A stretch of 64,000 nt of DNA from Burkholderiales bacterium (lineage in GTDB: Bacteria; Pseudomonadota; Gammaproteobacteria; Burkholderiales; Burkholderiaceae), in NCBI GenBank assembly GCA_026225235.1, contig JAMFSK010000126.1:1-64000 (forward strand). Direction: 5' to 3'. Positions 10,506 through 19,011 of this stretch are shown here, piece after piece; position 1 is the first letter of the stretch; every line of letters starts with the position of its first letter. Under the pieces are notes generated by a model. It was not told the DNA's origin, did not search any database, and saw only the letters and a program-made list of their open reading frames with translations. The position numbers were made by a program, and so were the translations under genes.

Positions 10506-10886
10506 TTATTTGGGAACGTCCTGACCCGGTGCTGAAGAGGCCGCAGGCGCTGCCGGAACCGTCGACGAAGTCTTACCCGAACCCGATGCCGAGACCGGCG
10601 AACTGGTCGTGGGGGCCGAGCCGAGCACACCCGCGGAGACCTGCGATTTGTATGAACCGAGGTAGGTCAATGCAAGTGTGCAGATGAAGAACACAGTGGC
10701 CAGAACGGCCGTCGTGCGCGAGAGAAAGTTGGCTGAACCCGTCGCACCAAACAGACTCCCGGAAGAGCCGCTGCCGAATGCCGCCCCCATGTCGGCGCCC
10801 TTGCCATGTTGCAACAACACGAGGCCGATCACGCCGAGGGCGGACAACACCTGCAACACGATAATCAAACTTTTGAACAACAGCAT
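10506..10886 (-). CDS. secG: preprotein translocase subunit SecG
   Basis: Auxiliary membrane component of the SecYEG protein-export channel. The 126-residue protein has two transmembrane helices: residues about 1-23 (LLFKSLIIVLQVLSALGVIGLVLL) and about 55-75. They flank the conserved cytoplasmic loop LQHGKGADMGAAFGSGSSGSLFGATGSANFLSRTT. The C-terminal 40 residues are a low-complexity Ser/Pro/Ala tail. As in many beta-proteobacteria it follows tpiA and precedes a leucine tRNA and the nuo operon. Confidence 0.95.
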   Translation of the reverse strand: MLLFKSLIIVLQVLSALGVIGLVLLQHGKGADMGAAFGSGSSGSLFGATGSANFLSRTTAVLATVFFICTLALTYLGSYKSQVSAGVLGSAPTTSSPVSASGSGKTSSTVPAAPAASSAPGQDVPK

Positions 10887-11201
10887 TTCAATTCACCCAG
10901 TCTTTCAATGTTTCATACCGGCCCCGGCATCCACTGATCCGAAGCCAGGGCATCGACCCGGACGCGAACCGCATTCGGCGGGCGCCCCTGTTTTAATGCA
11001 CGCGTCTTTATATTTTACAACGACGCATCGTAATAAATTCGTAGGCTCGATGTAATTATCAAGCCCGTTACTTCAGGTCGTGACGTCGGCTTATTACTTC
11101 AGCCCACGACCTCGGACGCCGACATCAGCCCACTACGCCGGACTCTGACTACGCACCCTTTGCAACCGTCTCGCCAACCACTGGCCAGCGATTCGATTCA
11201 T
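10887..11201. other. intergenic region between tpiA and secG
   Basis: This 315-base stretch has no credible gene. It contains an 8-bp perfect inverted repeat (AGGTCGTG at 11075-11082 and CACGACCT at 11105-11112) around a 22-base loop. There is no T-run, so it is not a clear terminator. The stretch immediately upstream of secG is moderately AT-rich and may hold a secG promoter, but I could not fix its boxes. Confidence 0.4.
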
Positions 11202-11990
11202 CTAGACCGGCGTCTCGGTGCAGGCCTCGCAAATCGGCAGGAACTGGTCCGCCGCGAGCGAAGCGCCGCCGATCAAGCCGCCATCGACGTTGGGCACCGC
11301 AAACAAGGCCGCCGCATTGTCAGGCTTCACGCTGCCGCCGTACAACACGGGAATCCGTCCGACTGCCGCGCCCTTTGCGAGGAGTTGCCCGCGCAGGAAC
11401 GCATGCACGTGTCGGACATCTTCGACGCTGGCACTCGAGCCCGAGCCAATCGCCCAGACCGGCTCATACGCCAGCACCACCGAAGCCGCTTGCTCAATGC
11501 TCAGACGGTCGAGCACCGCGCTCAACTGGGCCGCCAGGACCCGCTCGGTGAACGCGAACTCGCGCTCCTCGGCCGTCTCGCCGACGCACACGATCGGCGT
11601 CAGGCCCGCCTCGAGGGCGCGCTCGGCCTTTTCGGCAACGAGAATCGCACCTTCGCGGTGGTACTCACGCCGCTCCGAATGGCCCACGATCGCGTACCGC
11701 GCGCCGAAATCCGCGACCATCGCCGCCGACACTTCGCCGGTGTACGCGCCCTCGTCGTGCGAGGACAAATCTTGTACGCCCCACTCGATCGCGCTGCCCG
11801 CAAGCAAGGCCTGCGCTTGGGCGAGATAAGGAAACGGTACACACACACCTATTTTCAGCCTGGGAGGCACGGCCTTCATCCCATTTGCCAGCGCTCGCAA
11901 CAAAACCTCGTTGCTACGCAAGCTGCCATGCATCTTCCAGTTACCGATGACCAGTTTCTCGCTGGCCGTCGATTCAGGCATTTTCGACAT
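11202..11990 (-). CDS. tpiA: triosephosphate isomerase
   Basis: Cytoplasmic glycolytic and gluconeogenic enzyme interconverting dihydroxyacetone phosphate and glyceraldehyde 3-phosphate. The start chosen (11990) gives 262 residues beginning MSKMPESTASEKLVIGNWKMHG; a longer frame adds nine unconserved residues. The catalytic elements are all visible: Lys in GNWKMHGS, His in IVGHSERRE, Glu in AYEPVWAIGSG, and the phosphate-binding YGGSVKPDN and GLIGGASL segments. It precedes secG on the same strand. Confidence 0.96.
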   Translation of the reverse strand: MSKMPESTASEKLVIGNWKMHGSLRSNEVLLRALANGMKAVPPRLKIGVCVPFPYLAQAQALLAGSAIEWGVQDLSSHDEGAYTGEVSAAMVADFGARYAIVGHSERREYHREGAILVAEKAERALEAGLTPIVCVGETAEEREFAFTERVLAAQLSAVLDRLSIEQAASVVLAYEPVWAIGSGSSASVEDVRHVHAFLRGQLLAKGAAVGRIPVLYGGSVKPDNAAALFAVPNVDGGLIGGASLAADQFLPICEACTETPV

Positions 11991-12261
11991 GCAATTCGCC
12001 CCGCATCTGCAGCCCACCAGACGAATGACCGACAGGAGCCTTCACCTACCGATTGCCCCTCACGATCCCGCTTTCGTCCGATCGACCGGGTTTTTGCCAA
12101 CACACGTGCCGCGTCGCTGCGGTGGATCCGACGCTAACAAAGCACACGCAAAATCCCGCAATTCTAACGGCTGGCCTGCAGGGGGGCAAACTTGCACCCC
12201 TGGGAGCGTTACCATGCTATTGCGATGTCGAGGGCGAAGAGTATCACTTCTCCGACTTCTC

Positions 12262-13266
12262 TTACCATTCCAACATGATCTTGCCGATGTGCGTGCTGCC
12301 TTCCATCAGGGCATGGGCGCCGGCGGCGTCGGCCGCGGGGAACACCCGGTAGATCACCGGCTTAATGCGGCCTTTGGCGAGCAGCGGCCAGACGTGCTCG
12401 TGCAGTTGCGCGGCGATCGCTCCCTTGAACGCAATCGGACGCGGGCGCAGCGTCGAACCGGTGATCGTCAGGCGACGGCGCATGATTTCGGGCAGCGACA
12501 CCTCGGCCTTGGCGCCGCCAAGCGTAGCGATCACGCAGAGACGGCCGCCCTCGGCGAGCACCTGAATCTCGCGCGGAACGTAGTCGCCGGCGACCATGTC
12601 GAGCACCACATCGGCGCCGTGCCCATGGGTCAGTTCCTTGACGACTTCGACAAAATCTTCGGTCCGATAGTTGATGCCCCGTTCGGCACCGAGCGCCTCG
12701 ATCGCGCGACACTTCTCGTCGCTGCCGGCCGTTGCGAACACACGATGACCGAACGCCGCGGCCATTTGCACCGCGCTAACACCGATGCCACTCGTGCCGC
12801 CCTGCACCAGCAAGACTTCCGACTCGCCGCCTTCACCATGGCCCAGGCCGGCACGATCCATCACGTTGCTCCAGACCGTGAAGTAGTTCTCAGGCAGTGA
12901 CGCCGCTTCGATATCGCTCAGATTGCCCGGAATCGGCAGGCATTGCAGCAGAGGCACGGCCGCATGGTCCGCATAGCCGCCGCCCGCCAGCAAGGCGCAC
13001 ACGCGATCGCCCTTCCTGAACCCCCAGCGATTGGCGGGAGAATCGAGATTGCCCCCGATGATTTCGCCCGCGATCTCGAGCCCCGGCAAGTCGGATGCCC
13101 CCGGCGGCGGTGCATAGTTGCCGCCGCGCTGGAAAACGTCGGGCCGGTTGACGCCCGATGCCGTCACGCGCACGAGCACTTCGCCCTGCCCCGGCACCGG
13201 CGTCGGCCGCTCGCAGAGCTTCAGGACTTCGGGACCGCCGAACTGCGAAATTTCGATTGCGCGCAT
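12262..13266 (-). CDS. NAD(P)H-quinone oxidoreductase, zinc-independent MDR/PIG3 family
   Basis: The 334-residue protein belongs to the medium-chain dehydrogenase/reductase superfamily, quinone oxidoreductase branch (TP53I3/PIG3-like). An N-terminal GroES-like domain contains VTASGVNRPDVFQRGGNY. A Rossmann domain follows, with the nucleotide-binding motif QGGTSGIGVSAVQMA around residues 150-165. Zinc-binding cysteines are absent, which fits the quinone reductase branch rather than alcohol dehydrogenases. The physiological substrate cannot be read from sequence. It sits between pnp and tpiA, separated from pnp by a terminator. Confidence 0.88.
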   Translation of the reverse strand: MRAIEISQFGGPEVLKLCERPTPVPGQGEVLVRVTASGVNRPDVFQRGGNYAPPPGASDLPGLEIAGEIIGGNLDSPANRWGFRKGDRVCALLAGGGYADHAAVPLLQCLPIPGNLSDIEAASLPENYFTVWSNVMDRAGLGHGEGGESEVLLVQGGTSGIGVSAVQMAAAFGHRVFATAGSDEKCRAIEALGAERGINYRTEDFVEVVKELTHGHGADVVLDMVAGDYVPREIQVLAEGGRLCVIATLGGAKAEVSLPEIMRRRLTITGSTLRPRPIAFKGAIAAQLHEHVWPLLAKGRIKPVIYRVFPAADAAGAHALMEGSTHIGKIMLEW

Positions 13267-13361
13267 ATCGATTCTTCAAAGGAGAAAGGGGGAAAGCCTG
13301 ACAGCCGGCAGCCTCGCGCAACGATGTCGCGTGCATGCCGGGCCGCCGCCCGTACGGCATG

Positions 13362-13395
13362 AAAAAACCGGCTTGCAGTTGCCTGCCAGCCGGTT
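13362..13395 (-). terminator. Rho-independent terminator of pnp
   Basis: Inverted repeat AACCGGCT / AGCCGGTT (13366-13373 and 13388-13395) is followed on the minus strand by a T-run. It lies about 95 bases downstream of the pnp stop and upstream of the quinone oxidoreductase gene. Confidence 0.8.
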
Positions 13396-13489
13396 CTTGT
13401 TCGCTTCACTGCATCGTGAACAACCTAGGGGCCAGGCCCCCGGCGCCACGCTCACTGCAGCGTCGCGGAGGGCCTGTTCAGGCACAGCC

Positions 13490-15634
13490 TTACTGCGGCT
13501 GGCCTTCGCCCTGCGGTGCGCCACCTTGCGGCGCGCCTTCGTTCAGCAAAGCCTTCGCCGACAGACGGACGCGACCCTTCTCGTCTGTCTGGATGACCTT
13601 GACCTTCACGGCCTGGCCATCCTTCAGATAGTCGTTGATGTCCTTGATCCGCTCGTTGGCGATCTCGGAGATATGCAGCAGACCATCCTTGCCCGGCAAG
13701 ATGTTGACGATCGCACCGAAGTCCAGCAGCTTCAGCACCGTGCCATCGTACACCTGGCCGACTTCGACTTCCGCCGTGATGTTTTCGATGCGGCGCTTCG
13801 CTTCAGCCATGCCTTCGCTGCTCGTGCTTGCAATCGTGATCACACCGTCGTCGCCGATATCGATCGTCGTGCCGGTTTCTTCGGTCAGCGCGCGGATTAC
13901 CGAACCACCCTTGCCGATCACGTCACGGATCTTTTCCGGGTTGATCTTCAGCGTGATCATGCGCGGCGCGAATTCCGACAGTTCGGTGCGCGCGCCGGTG
14001 ACGGCTTCCTGCATCTTGCCGAGAATATGCATGCGGCCTTCACGCGCTTGCGCGAGTGCGACCTGCATGATTTCCTTGGTGATGCCCTGGATCTTGATGT
14101 CCATTTGCAGCGCGGTCACGCCATTCGCGGTACCGGCCACCTTGAAGTCCATGTCGCCGAGGTGATCTTCGTCGCCGAGGATGTCGGTCAACACGGCAAA
14201 GCGGTTTTCTTCGAGGATCAGGCCCATCGCGATACCCGCGACGTGTGAGCTCAGCGGCACGCCAGCGTCCATCATGGCGAGCGAACCGCCGCACACCGAT
14301 GCCATCGACGACGAACCATTCGACTCGGTGATTTCCGAGACGACGCGGATCGTGTAGCCGAATTCTTCCGGCGTCGGCAGCGTGGCAACCAGCGCGCGCT
14401 TGGCGAGACGGCCGTGGCCGATTTCGCGGCGCTTGGGAGAGCCCACGCGGCCGGTTTCGCCGGTGGCGAACGGGGGCATGTTGTAGTGGAGCATGAAGCG
14501 TTCGCGGTATTCGCCGTCGATCGCGTCGATGATCTGTTCATCGCCCTTGGTGCCGAGCGTGGCGACCACGAGTGCCTGCGTTTCGCCACGCGTGAACAGC
14601 GCCGAACCGTGGGTACGCGGCAGCACGCCGGTACGGATCGTGATCGGACGCACGGTGCGCGTGTCGCGGCCGTCGATACGCGGTTCGCCATTGAGAATCT
14701 GGCTACGCACGATCTTCGCTTCGATGGCGAACAGGATGTCGCTGACCACCGCGCTATCGGCTGCCGGCGCACCTTGCGCGACCTGCTCGGCCAGCTTGGC
14801 CGTCACGTTCGCGTACAGTGCCTTCAGCTTTTCGCTGCGCAGCGACTTTTCGCGGATCTGATAGACACCACGCAGTTCGGCGTCAGCCAGTTCGGTCACG
14901 CGGGCGATCAGTGCGTCATCGCTGGCGGCCGGCTTCCAGTTCCATTCCGGCTTGCCACCTTCACGCACGAGCTCATGGATAACGTCGATCGCGGTCTGCA
15001 TCTGATCGTGACCGAACACCACCGCGCCCAGCATGATTTCTTCGGACAGTTGCTTCGCTTCCGATTCGACCATCAGCACCGCGCGTTCCGTACCGGCCAC
15101 CACGAGGTCGAGCTTCGATTCCTTGATCTGCGAGCGCGTCGGGTTCAGCACGTACTGATCGTTGATATAGGCAACGCGTGCAGCGCCGACCGGGCCGTTG
15201 AACGGCAGGCCGGAGATGGCGAGCGCGGCCGAGGCGCCGATCAGTGCGGGGATGTCCGCCGGCACTTCAGGGTTCACCGACAGGACGTGGATCACGACCT
15301 GAACTTCATTGAGGAAGCCTTCCGGGAACAGCGGGCGCAGCGGACGATCGATCAGGCGCGAAATCAGCGTTTCGCCTTCGGACGGACGGCCTTCACGGCG
15401 GAAGAAGCCACCTGGGATCTTGCCCGCAGCATAGGTCTTCTCGATATAGTCAACGGTCAGCGGGAAGAACGACTGGCCCGGCTTGGCCGTCTTCGCACCG
15501 ACGACGGTCGCGAGGATCACCGTCTCATCGATGTCGACCAGTACCGCGCCGCTTGCCTGGCGGGCAATTTCACCGGTCTCGAGGCGCACCTTGTGCTGAC
15601 CCCATTGAAATTCTTTAACGATCTTGTTGAACAT
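13490..15634 (-). CDS. pnp: polyribonucleotide nucleotidyltransferase (PNPase)
   Basis: Phosphorolytic 3'-5' exoribonuclease and RNA-tailing enzyme, a component of RNA degradosomes. The 714-residue product has two RNase PH domains (about 1-215 and 310-535) linked by an all-helical domain, a KH domain ([20 protein letters not shown]) and an S1 domain ([19 protein letters not shown]). A short Gly/Gln/Pro tail follows. The ATG at 15634 has an AAGGAG Shine-Dalgarno five bases upstream. An in-frame GTG two codons earlier would sit on the SD and is unlikely. It follows rpsO as in most proteobacteria. Confidence 0.97.
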   Translation of the reverse strand: MFNKIVKEFQWGQHKVRLETGEIARQASGAVLVDIDETVILATVVGAKTAKPGQSFFPLTVDYIEKTYAAGKIPGGFFRREGRPSEGETLISRLIDRPLRPLFPEGFLNEVQVVIHVLSVNPEVPADIPALIGASAALAISGLPFNGPVGAARVAYINDQYVLNPTRSQIKESKLDLVVAGTERAVLMVESEAKQLSEEIMLGAVVFGHDQMQTAIDVIHELVREGGKPEWNWKPAASDDALIARVTELADAELRGVYQIREKSLRSEKLKALYANVTAKLAEQVAQGAPAADSAVVSDILFAIEAKIVRSQILNGEPRIDGRDTRTVRPITIRTGVLPRTHGSALFTRGETQALVVATLGTKGDEQIIDAIDGEYRERFMLHYNMPPFATGETGRVGSPKRREIGHGRLAKRALVATLPTPEEFGYTIRVVSEITESNGSSSMASVCGGSLAMMDAGVPLSSHVAGIAMGLILEENRFAVLTDILGDEDHLGDMDFKVAGTANGVTALQMDIKIQGITKEIMQVALAQAREGRMHILGKMQEAVTGARTELSEFAPRMITLKINPEKIRDVIGKGGSVIRALTEETGTTIDIGDDGVITIASTSSEGMAEAKRRIENITAEVEVGQVYDGTVLKLLDFGAIVNILPGKDGLLHISEIANERIKDINDYLKDGQAVKVKVIQTDEKGRVRLSAKALLNEGAPQGGAPQGEGQPQ

Positions 15635-15804
15635 TTTCACTCCTTCTCAATAAGCCGCGCTCCATGCGGCGCGGCGCGCGACGGCAGCCGGGTACGACAG
15701 CGGGGGAGTGTTATGCCATTCCATCGGCGCGCGGAGCAGCGTGCGCTGCTGGAATGACACAAGATTTCCGCTGAGGCGACCGGTCCGTGTAACCGGGTCC
15801 TGCT

Positions 15805-15848
15805 TAAAAACAAAATGCCTGCATCAGCGAAAGGCTGATACAGGCATT
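15805..15848 (-). terminator. Rho-independent terminator of rpsO
   Basis: A 15-base stem with one mismatch (arms 15814-15828 and 15834-15848, core AATGCCTG / CAGGCATT) encloses a five-base loop and is followed on the minus strand by TTTTG and further Ts. It lies 25 bases downstream of rpsO and upstream of pnp. In E. coli the corresponding site is read through in part to express pnp. Confidence 0.85.
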
Positions 15849-15873
15849 GACTGGCGAGAATACAGCGCGGCGC

Positions 15874-16143
15874 TTACTTGCGCAGGCCGAGTTGCTCGAT
15901 CAGCGTGCGGTAGCGGTCCGCATCCTTGCCCTTCAGGTAGTCGAGCAGTTTGCGGCGACGGCTCACCATGCGCAGCAGACCGCGGCGGCTATGGTGATCC
16001 TTCATGTGAGCCTTGAAGTGACCGGTCAGGTCGTTGATGCGCGTGGTCAGCAGAGCGACCTGCACTTCAGGGGAACCGGTATCGTTGGCTGCACGCGCGA
16101 ACTTCGCGACGATTTCCGACTTGTTGATTTCTGCAACAGACAT
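15874..16143 (-). CDS. rpsO: 30S ribosomal protein S15
   Basis: Primary-binding protein of the small ribosomal subunit platform. The product is exactly 89 residues, starting [20 protein letters not shown]. The conserved block [21 protein letters not shown] is near the C-terminus. It precedes pnp, the near-universal order. The long leader upstream would allow the S15 autoregulation known in other bacteria, but no specific fold was established here. Confidence 0.98.
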   Translation of the reverse strand: MSVAEINKSEIVAKFARAANDTGSPEVQVALLTTRINDLTGHFKAHMKDHHSRRGLLRMVSRRRKLLDYLKGKDADRYRTLIEQLGLRK

Positions 16144-16298
16144 GATTTTTCCTTTAAATCTTGACTGGCGGTCACGGAAGAAAGGCCGTGCCGTGGGGTT
16201 TCTCGACGATCAGCCGTGCGTTGCACAGCAGGTCCTACAGGTTTTTCTACTGCCTCTTGCCGGCTCGGCCCAGGGTCGGGCAAAACGACAAGGGACGC

Positions 16299-16304
16299 AT
16301 TGTA
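16299..16304 (-). promoter_or_regulatory. putative -10 box of the rpsO promoter
   Basis: TACAAT on the minus strand, with predicted initiation near 16292 and so a leader of about 150 bases before rpsO. The -35 region is poor, so the match rests on the -10 and its location between a terminator and rpsO. Confidence 0.45.
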
Positions 16305-16312
16305 GCACAGCG

Positions 16313-16333
16313 AAAACGGCCGGCAGGGGCCGT
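16313..16333 (-). terminator. putative terminator of the solitary binding-protein gene
   Basis: Inverted repeat ACGGCC / GGCCGT with a six-base loop, followed on the minus strand by TTTTC. It lies about 120 bases after the stop of the gene at 16454-17833 and just before the rpsO -10 box. Confidence 0.45.
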
Positions 16334-16453
16334 CTTTCGGGCGAAGAGAACGGGGGCGAACCGCGCGTGAGGGCGGCGGCCGCGCGTCAGGTAGGAATAT
16401 CGGTGGGTGCGGCTGTCATCCAGCGATTGCCTGCCTGATATCCCGCGAGGGTC

Positions 16454-17833
16454 CTAAGGCCGCTCCATCTTGCACGTCGTCGGCAGGGCCGTCTTGTCGG
16501 CCGGCAACGCCTTGACCGTCTTGAAACCATAGCCCGAGCCCTCCGCATCGTGCGCCACACCGGGCGCGCCTTGATGCGCCATTTCCATCACATAGAGGGG
16601 CTGGATCAGTTGGTGGTCATCCGGCCGCATCCAGGACGGATGGAAATCGGTGCCCGGATCGAAGCGCAGGTTCTCAAGCGCCTTCGCAACAGCGACGGCA
16701 TCGGTACTGCCCGCTTTCTCGATCGCCTGCCCCAGCATGTCGACCATCACGGTCACGCGCAGCACGGGCCAATCGTCGGCGGGCTTCGGCCAGCGCGCAC
16801 GGTAACCCGTGTAGAACGCCTCGGACCCCGCGCCATCGACGTTCTGGTGCCATTCGGCCACCGCCTGCACCCGGCCCACGCCGGCATCGCCGATCGCGGC
16901 AGCCGCGCCGAGGCTGTTCGCGTAGAACGTGTAGAAGCGCGTCTTCAAACCGCCGTCGTGTGCGGCCTTCACGAGCAGCGTGAGATCGTTGCCATAGTTG
17001 CCGGTGATCACCGCGTCCGCGCCGCTGTCGCGGATCTTCGAAATATACGGGGTGAAATCCGTCACTTTGCCGACCGGATGGAATTCATCTCCGACGATCG
17101 TGATATCCGGCCGCTTCTTGGTCAGCATTGAGCGCGCAAGCGTGCTGACTTCGTGCCCGAAGCTGTAGTCCTGGTCGATCAGATAGATCTTCTTGACGGT
17201 TTTCTCGCCCTCGATCACATCGGTCAGCGCGTTCATGCGCATACCCGCGTGCGCATCGAAACGGAAATGCCAGAAGCTGCAGTTCTCGTTTGTCAGGGCC
17301 GGATCGACCGCCGAATAGTTCAGAAAAAGCAGGCGGTCGTCAGGTTCGCGCGCGTTGTGCTTGTCGATCGCTGACTCGAGCGCTGCCGCGACGGCCGAGC
17401 TGTTGCCCTGAAGGACGAAGCGCGCATGGCTGTCTTCAGCGGCGCGTAATTGCGCAAGCGCCTGGTCCGCGACACCCTGGGTATCGAGCACGTCGAGGAC
17501 AAAGGGATGTGAGCCGTCGGGTAACTTGACGCCGCCGCGCGCATTGAGCGCATCGATCGCATAGCGCAGATTGCGCTCGATCGCCGCCCCGCCATTCGCA
17601 AACGGGCCCGACATGCCTTCGAGCAGGGCCAGGTGGATCGGCTGCGGCGCATCGGCGTGCGCCACGCCAACAGACAACGCGGTGCCCAGCGTGAGGACCA
17701 CGATGGCGGCCAGATCGGGAACCCGGCGCGAAATCCAGCTCGGAATAAACCGCGTGCCGGAGGCGTTAGCCGAATGGGTGTCGAGGCGAAGCACCGTGCC
17801 GCGGCACCCCCTGCGAAACAGAGCACGACTCAT
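16454..17833 (-). CDS. branched-chain-amino-acid-type ABC transporter substrate-binding protein (solitary)
   Basis: The 459-residue protein is a type I periplasmic binding protein of the LivK/Peripla_BP_6 kind. A long N-terminus is followed by a signal-peptide-like helix (LAAIVVLTLGTALSVGVAHA, about residues 42-61) with AHA as cleavage site. The ligand-binding fold begins at IHLALLEGMSGPFANGG. The DQDYSFGHEV and YISKIRDSGADAVITGNYG segments are typical of the family. No permease or ATPase gene is adjacent, so it either uses a transporter encoded elsewhere or acts as a sensor. The ligand cannot be told. Start 17833 has a GAGG sequence nine bases upstream. Confidence 0.85.
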   Translation of the reverse strand: MSRALFRRGCRGTVLRLDTHSANASGTRFIPSWISRRVPDLAAIVVLTLGTALSVGVAHADAPQPIHLALLEGMSGPFANGGAAIERNLRYAIDALNARGGVKLPDGSHPFVLDVLDTQGVADQALAQLRAAEDSHARFVLQGNSSAVAAALESAIDKHNAREPDDRLLFLNYSAVDPALTNENCSFWHFRFDAHAGMRMNALTDVIEGEKTVKKIYLIDQDYSFGHEVSTLARSMLTKKRPDITIVGDEFHPVGKVTDFTPYISKIRDSGADAVITGNYGNDLTLLVKAAHDGGLKTRFYTFYANSLGAAAAIGDAGVGRVQAVAEWHQNVDGAGSEAFYTGYRARWPKPADDWPVLRVTVMVDMLGQAIEKAGSTDAVAVAKALENLRFDPGTDFHPSWMRPDDHQLIQPLYVMEMAHQGAPGVAHDAEGSGYGFKTVKALPADKTALPTTCKMERP

Positions 17834-18023
17834 CAGGAAATCCTCGCTGCTGAACAGCGCGGATCATAGCAGGCGGTTCGATCGACGCGTCGATATCGAT
17901 ACACCATCGATATGACAGGCACCCTACGCTGCGCGAGCGCCCTCCGCCCGACATCCATGCGTATCTTCTGTCGCAACGCATGGCAGAATCGATGATGCCG
18001 TTGCCCGCCCCCGGAGCTTTACC

Positions 18024-18569
18024 ATGAAACTGTCAGTCAGCCCCCGCCGCCAAGCGTTGCGGGTTACCGTGCTCCGCCTGCGCGCGTGCGCCATCGTCTC
18101 GCTTAGCCTCGGGCTCGCCGCCTGTGTCCAGCCCTGGGACGCATTTCAGCCAGGTGCCGATCAGGCCTCGCTGGTGGCCCGCTTCGGGCCGCCGAAGGAA
18201 GTCTATGACCTCCCCAATGGCGACAAACATCTGCTCTGGCCAACCCAGCCGCTCGGCGAAACCACCGTGGGCGCCGAGATTGCACCGGACGGCAAACTCG
18301 TCAAACTTCAGCAAATCCTGACGGCCGACAACTTCGGCCGCGTGGTGCCAGGCCAGTGGAACAAGCACGATATCCAGGTGAACTTCGGCCTGCCAGAAGA
18401 GACGGCCTACTTTCCCCTCATGAAGCGCGAGGTCTGGTCGTACCGGTATGTGGAAAACAACGTCTGGTACAAGCTCTATCACTTTTACTTCGATGACGGC
18501 GGCATCGTGCGGCAGACGCAGAAGACCGACGATCCGCTACATGATCCGGATCATCGGGGGTTCTTTTAA
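18024..18569 (+). CDS. putative outer-membrane lipoprotein, SmpA/BamE-like repeat
   Basis: The 181-residue protein has a basic N-terminus, a hydrophobic helix and the lipobox GLAAC at about residues 30-34, so it is probably a lipoprotein. The mature part contains SLVARFGPPKEVYDLPNGDKHLLWP and a second VNFGLPEETAYFPL segment. These resemble the two small beta-alpha units of SmpA/OmlA-type lipoproteins. Function is not established; the family commonly assists envelope assembly. GGAG precedes the ATG. The stop codon lies in a tandem duplication (see findings). Confidence 0.75.
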   Translation: MKLSVSPRRQALRVTVLRLRACAIVSLSLGLAACVQPWDAFQPGADQASLVARFGPPKEVYDLPNGDKHLLWPTQPLGETTVGAEIAPDGKLVKLQQILTADNFGRVVPGQWNKHDIQVNFGLPEETAYFPLMKREVWSYRYVENNVWYKLYHFYFDDGGIVRQTQKTDDPLHDPDHRGFF

Positions 18570-18610
18570 TCGGGGGTTCTTTTACCGCGCCAGAGCAGCT
18601 GGGCCGCGCA

Positions 18611-18642
18611 AAGCCATACGCGTGAAACACGCGTATGGCTTT
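18611..18642. terminator. hairpin between convergent genes, possible bidirectional terminator
   Basis: A perfect 14-base stem (arms 18611-18624 and 18628-18641, core AGCCATACGCGTG) with a three-to-four-base loop lies between the lipoprotein gene and the convergent fmdB-like gene. The flanking T-runs are short (TTT), so it may be a weak terminator on either strand. Confidence 0.55.
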
Positions 18643-18644
18643 GC

Positions 18645-18980
18645 TCAGTGGCTGATCATCCAGGGTCGGCCACCCGGGTTACCCTTGAGCGCACCGGGCG
18701 CCGTGGCCGACTTGCCCGATGGCTTCGACGAACTACAGCCGCACCCCGGGCCATGCACATGCCGGTACTCGCTCGAGCGTTTCGGCGCATGCGCCGCACG
18801 CTCGTTGACCTGATGACCCGCACGCGTGGTGCCCGCCATCAATGACAGCGACGGCATGCTCAGCGTACGTCCGGCCGCCGTGCCGCACTGCGGGCATACA
18901 CAGCCGGCGTCACGCTCGGCGATACGCCGGACTGCGCTGAATACCCCGCAGGTCTCACATCGAAAGTCGTAAGTCGGCAT
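18645..18980 (-). CDS. FmdB family zinc-ribbon protein
   Basis: A 111-residue protein starting MPTYDFRCETCGVFSAVRRI with a CxxC...CxxC zinc ribbon (CETCG and CPQCG), the defining feature of the FmdB family. The region after residue 40 is basic and ends in a Cys/Gly segment (HGPGCGCSSSK) and a Gly/Pro tail. In Methylophilus methylotrophus FmdB is encoded beside formamidase and was proposed to be regulatory. Here too it directly follows fmdA (31 bases), so a role in amide metabolism or its control is inferred. RBS AGAGGG precedes the start. Confidence 0.85.
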   Translation of the reverse strand: MPTYDFRCETCGVFSAVRRIAERDAGCVCPQCGTAAGRTLSMPSLSLMAGTTRAGHQVNERAAHAPKRSSEYRHVHGPGCGCSSSKPSGKSATAPGALKGNPGGRPWMISH

Positions 18981-19011
18981 CGTCAGTCCCTCTCATGTGG
19001 CGGCAAACACT

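Larger units (their letters stand above)
16144..16453. other. rpsO leader and upstream region
   Basis: These 310 bases contain no gene. On the minus strand they hold a putative terminator for the upstream binding-protein gene (16313-16333) and a TACAAT -10 element for rpsO (16299-16304). An rpsO leader of roughly 150 bases follows. The rest shows nothing I can assign. Confidence 0.5.
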
